Positions 63,753 through 64,000 of a stretch of DNA of 64,000 nucleotides are shown here, in pieces; position 1 is the first letter of the stretch; every line of letters starts with the position of its first letter. The position numbers were made by a program, and so were the translations under genes. The DNA is from Euryodendron excelsum (taxonomy: Eukaryota; Streptophyta; Magnoliopsida; Ericales; Pentaphylacaceae): assembly GCA_033060915.1 (NCBI GenBank), contig CM065389.1, forward strand, positions 7,820,001 to 7,884,000. Reading direction: 5' to 3'. Under the pieces are notes generated by a model. That model saw only the letters and a list, made by a program, of their open reading frames with translations, did no database searches and was not told the DNA's origin.

Positions 63753-64000
63753 TCAACCTTTGACCTTTGGTACCCAAATCATCTTGGGTTCAGCGGGGTT
63801 AGTCTTCAATGTTCCTTTTGGAACCCAAGTTTTCCTGACAGTATAAGATTTTTGTATAAGGAAACATTGGTTTGCAAAATGACCTCTCTTGTGACAATAA
63901 AAGTATGTGATTGTAGCTTTTGAAAACTTTTTATGTTTGAAAACATTGTAACCTATTCCAGCCTTGTCAAGAGAGCAATTTCGTTTGCCAAGCATAGCAT
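63753..64000 (-). pseudogene. Sirevirus gag C-terminal end with degenerate zinc knuckle
   Basis: Encodes a CCHC-like knuckle Y-F-Y-C-H-K-R-G-H-F-A-N-Q-C in which the first Cys is Tyr, and W-V-P-K repeats typical of Sirevirus gag. It continues past the window's right edge. A stop and frame change separate it from protease. Confidence 0.8.

Larger units (their letters stand above)
55655..64000 (-). mobile_element. Sirevirus (Ty1/copia) LTR retrotransposon, 5' end beyond the window
   Basis: Minus-strand element. In its own direction: end of gag, protease, integrase, RT, RNase H (64000 to about 60640), a gap with palindromes, an envelope-like extra ORF (60053-58536), a tract-rich leader with several polypurine runs, and the 3' LTR (57482-55655). 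Domain order PR-IN-RT-RNaseH defines Ty1/copia; the extra ORF, multiple polypurine tracts and LTR start TGTTGAGTCATTGTC are Sirevirus traits. Coding regions carry several stops and lost catalytic residues, so it cannot move by itself. Flank 55650-55654 (GGGTC) should be the target duplication. Confidence 0.93.

Overview
The window is nuclear DNA of a flowering plant, most likely a eudicot. It is AT-rich, has intron-rich protein genes with plant-type introns, and is densely filled with plant transposons, including a Sirevirus (Ty1/copia) whose far end lies outside the window. I cannot name the species.

Layout. 488-3139 (+) is a nine-exon phosphoglycerate mutase-like gene. It converges on a six-exon beta-xylosidase gene of the BXL6 type (4392-8221, -), which carries a small SINE in one intron. 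8988-10697 is a fold-back Mutator-like element into whose centre a second copy of the same family has inserted; both insertions keep 9-bp target-site duplications. A further Mutator-like MITE (12082-12452) sits just upstream of a single-exon PB1-domain gene (12636-13937, +). 14-21 kb holds no intact gene that I recognise. It contains a hAT-like element (16016-16685), two fragments of a broken GRDP (glycine-rich domain, DUF1399) gene on the minus strand (16884-17423), a second hAT-like element and a piece of plastid 16S rRNA gene (19143-19447).

21290-28350 (+) is a CIPK8-type, CBL-interacting protein kinase gene with 14 exons. All kinase, NAF and PPI segments can be followed, but a 572-bp TG...CA solo LTR with a 5-bp target duplication interrupts exon 1, two introns have GC donors, and the last exon has lost the usual C-terminal codons. 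The end of this gene begins a tandem duplication of about 13 kb: unit A 28197-41192, unit B 41547-54706, and part of a third copy C 55107-55654. Unit B still carries the lost C-terminal codons, but in a detached exon with a 1-bp deletion. The units hold only non-coding sequence, many MITEs and one small unknown reading frame, and have since gained different insertions (for example a 1.4-kb Mutator-like element in B only).

55655-64000 is a decayed Sirevirus on the minus strand, inserted into copy C: LTR, cluster of polypurine tracts, envelope-like extra ORF, RNase H/RT, integrase, protease and the end of gag, each with stops or lost catalytic residues. A palindromic repeat family occurs both in its LTR and between pol and the extra ORF.

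Nothing here forms an operon-like or pathway cluster; the host genes are functionally unrelated. The most informative content is genome dynamics: self-nesting transposons, inactivation of CIPK8, a fresh tandem duplication, plastid DNA transfer, and an unusual number of GC-AG introns (4 of 26).
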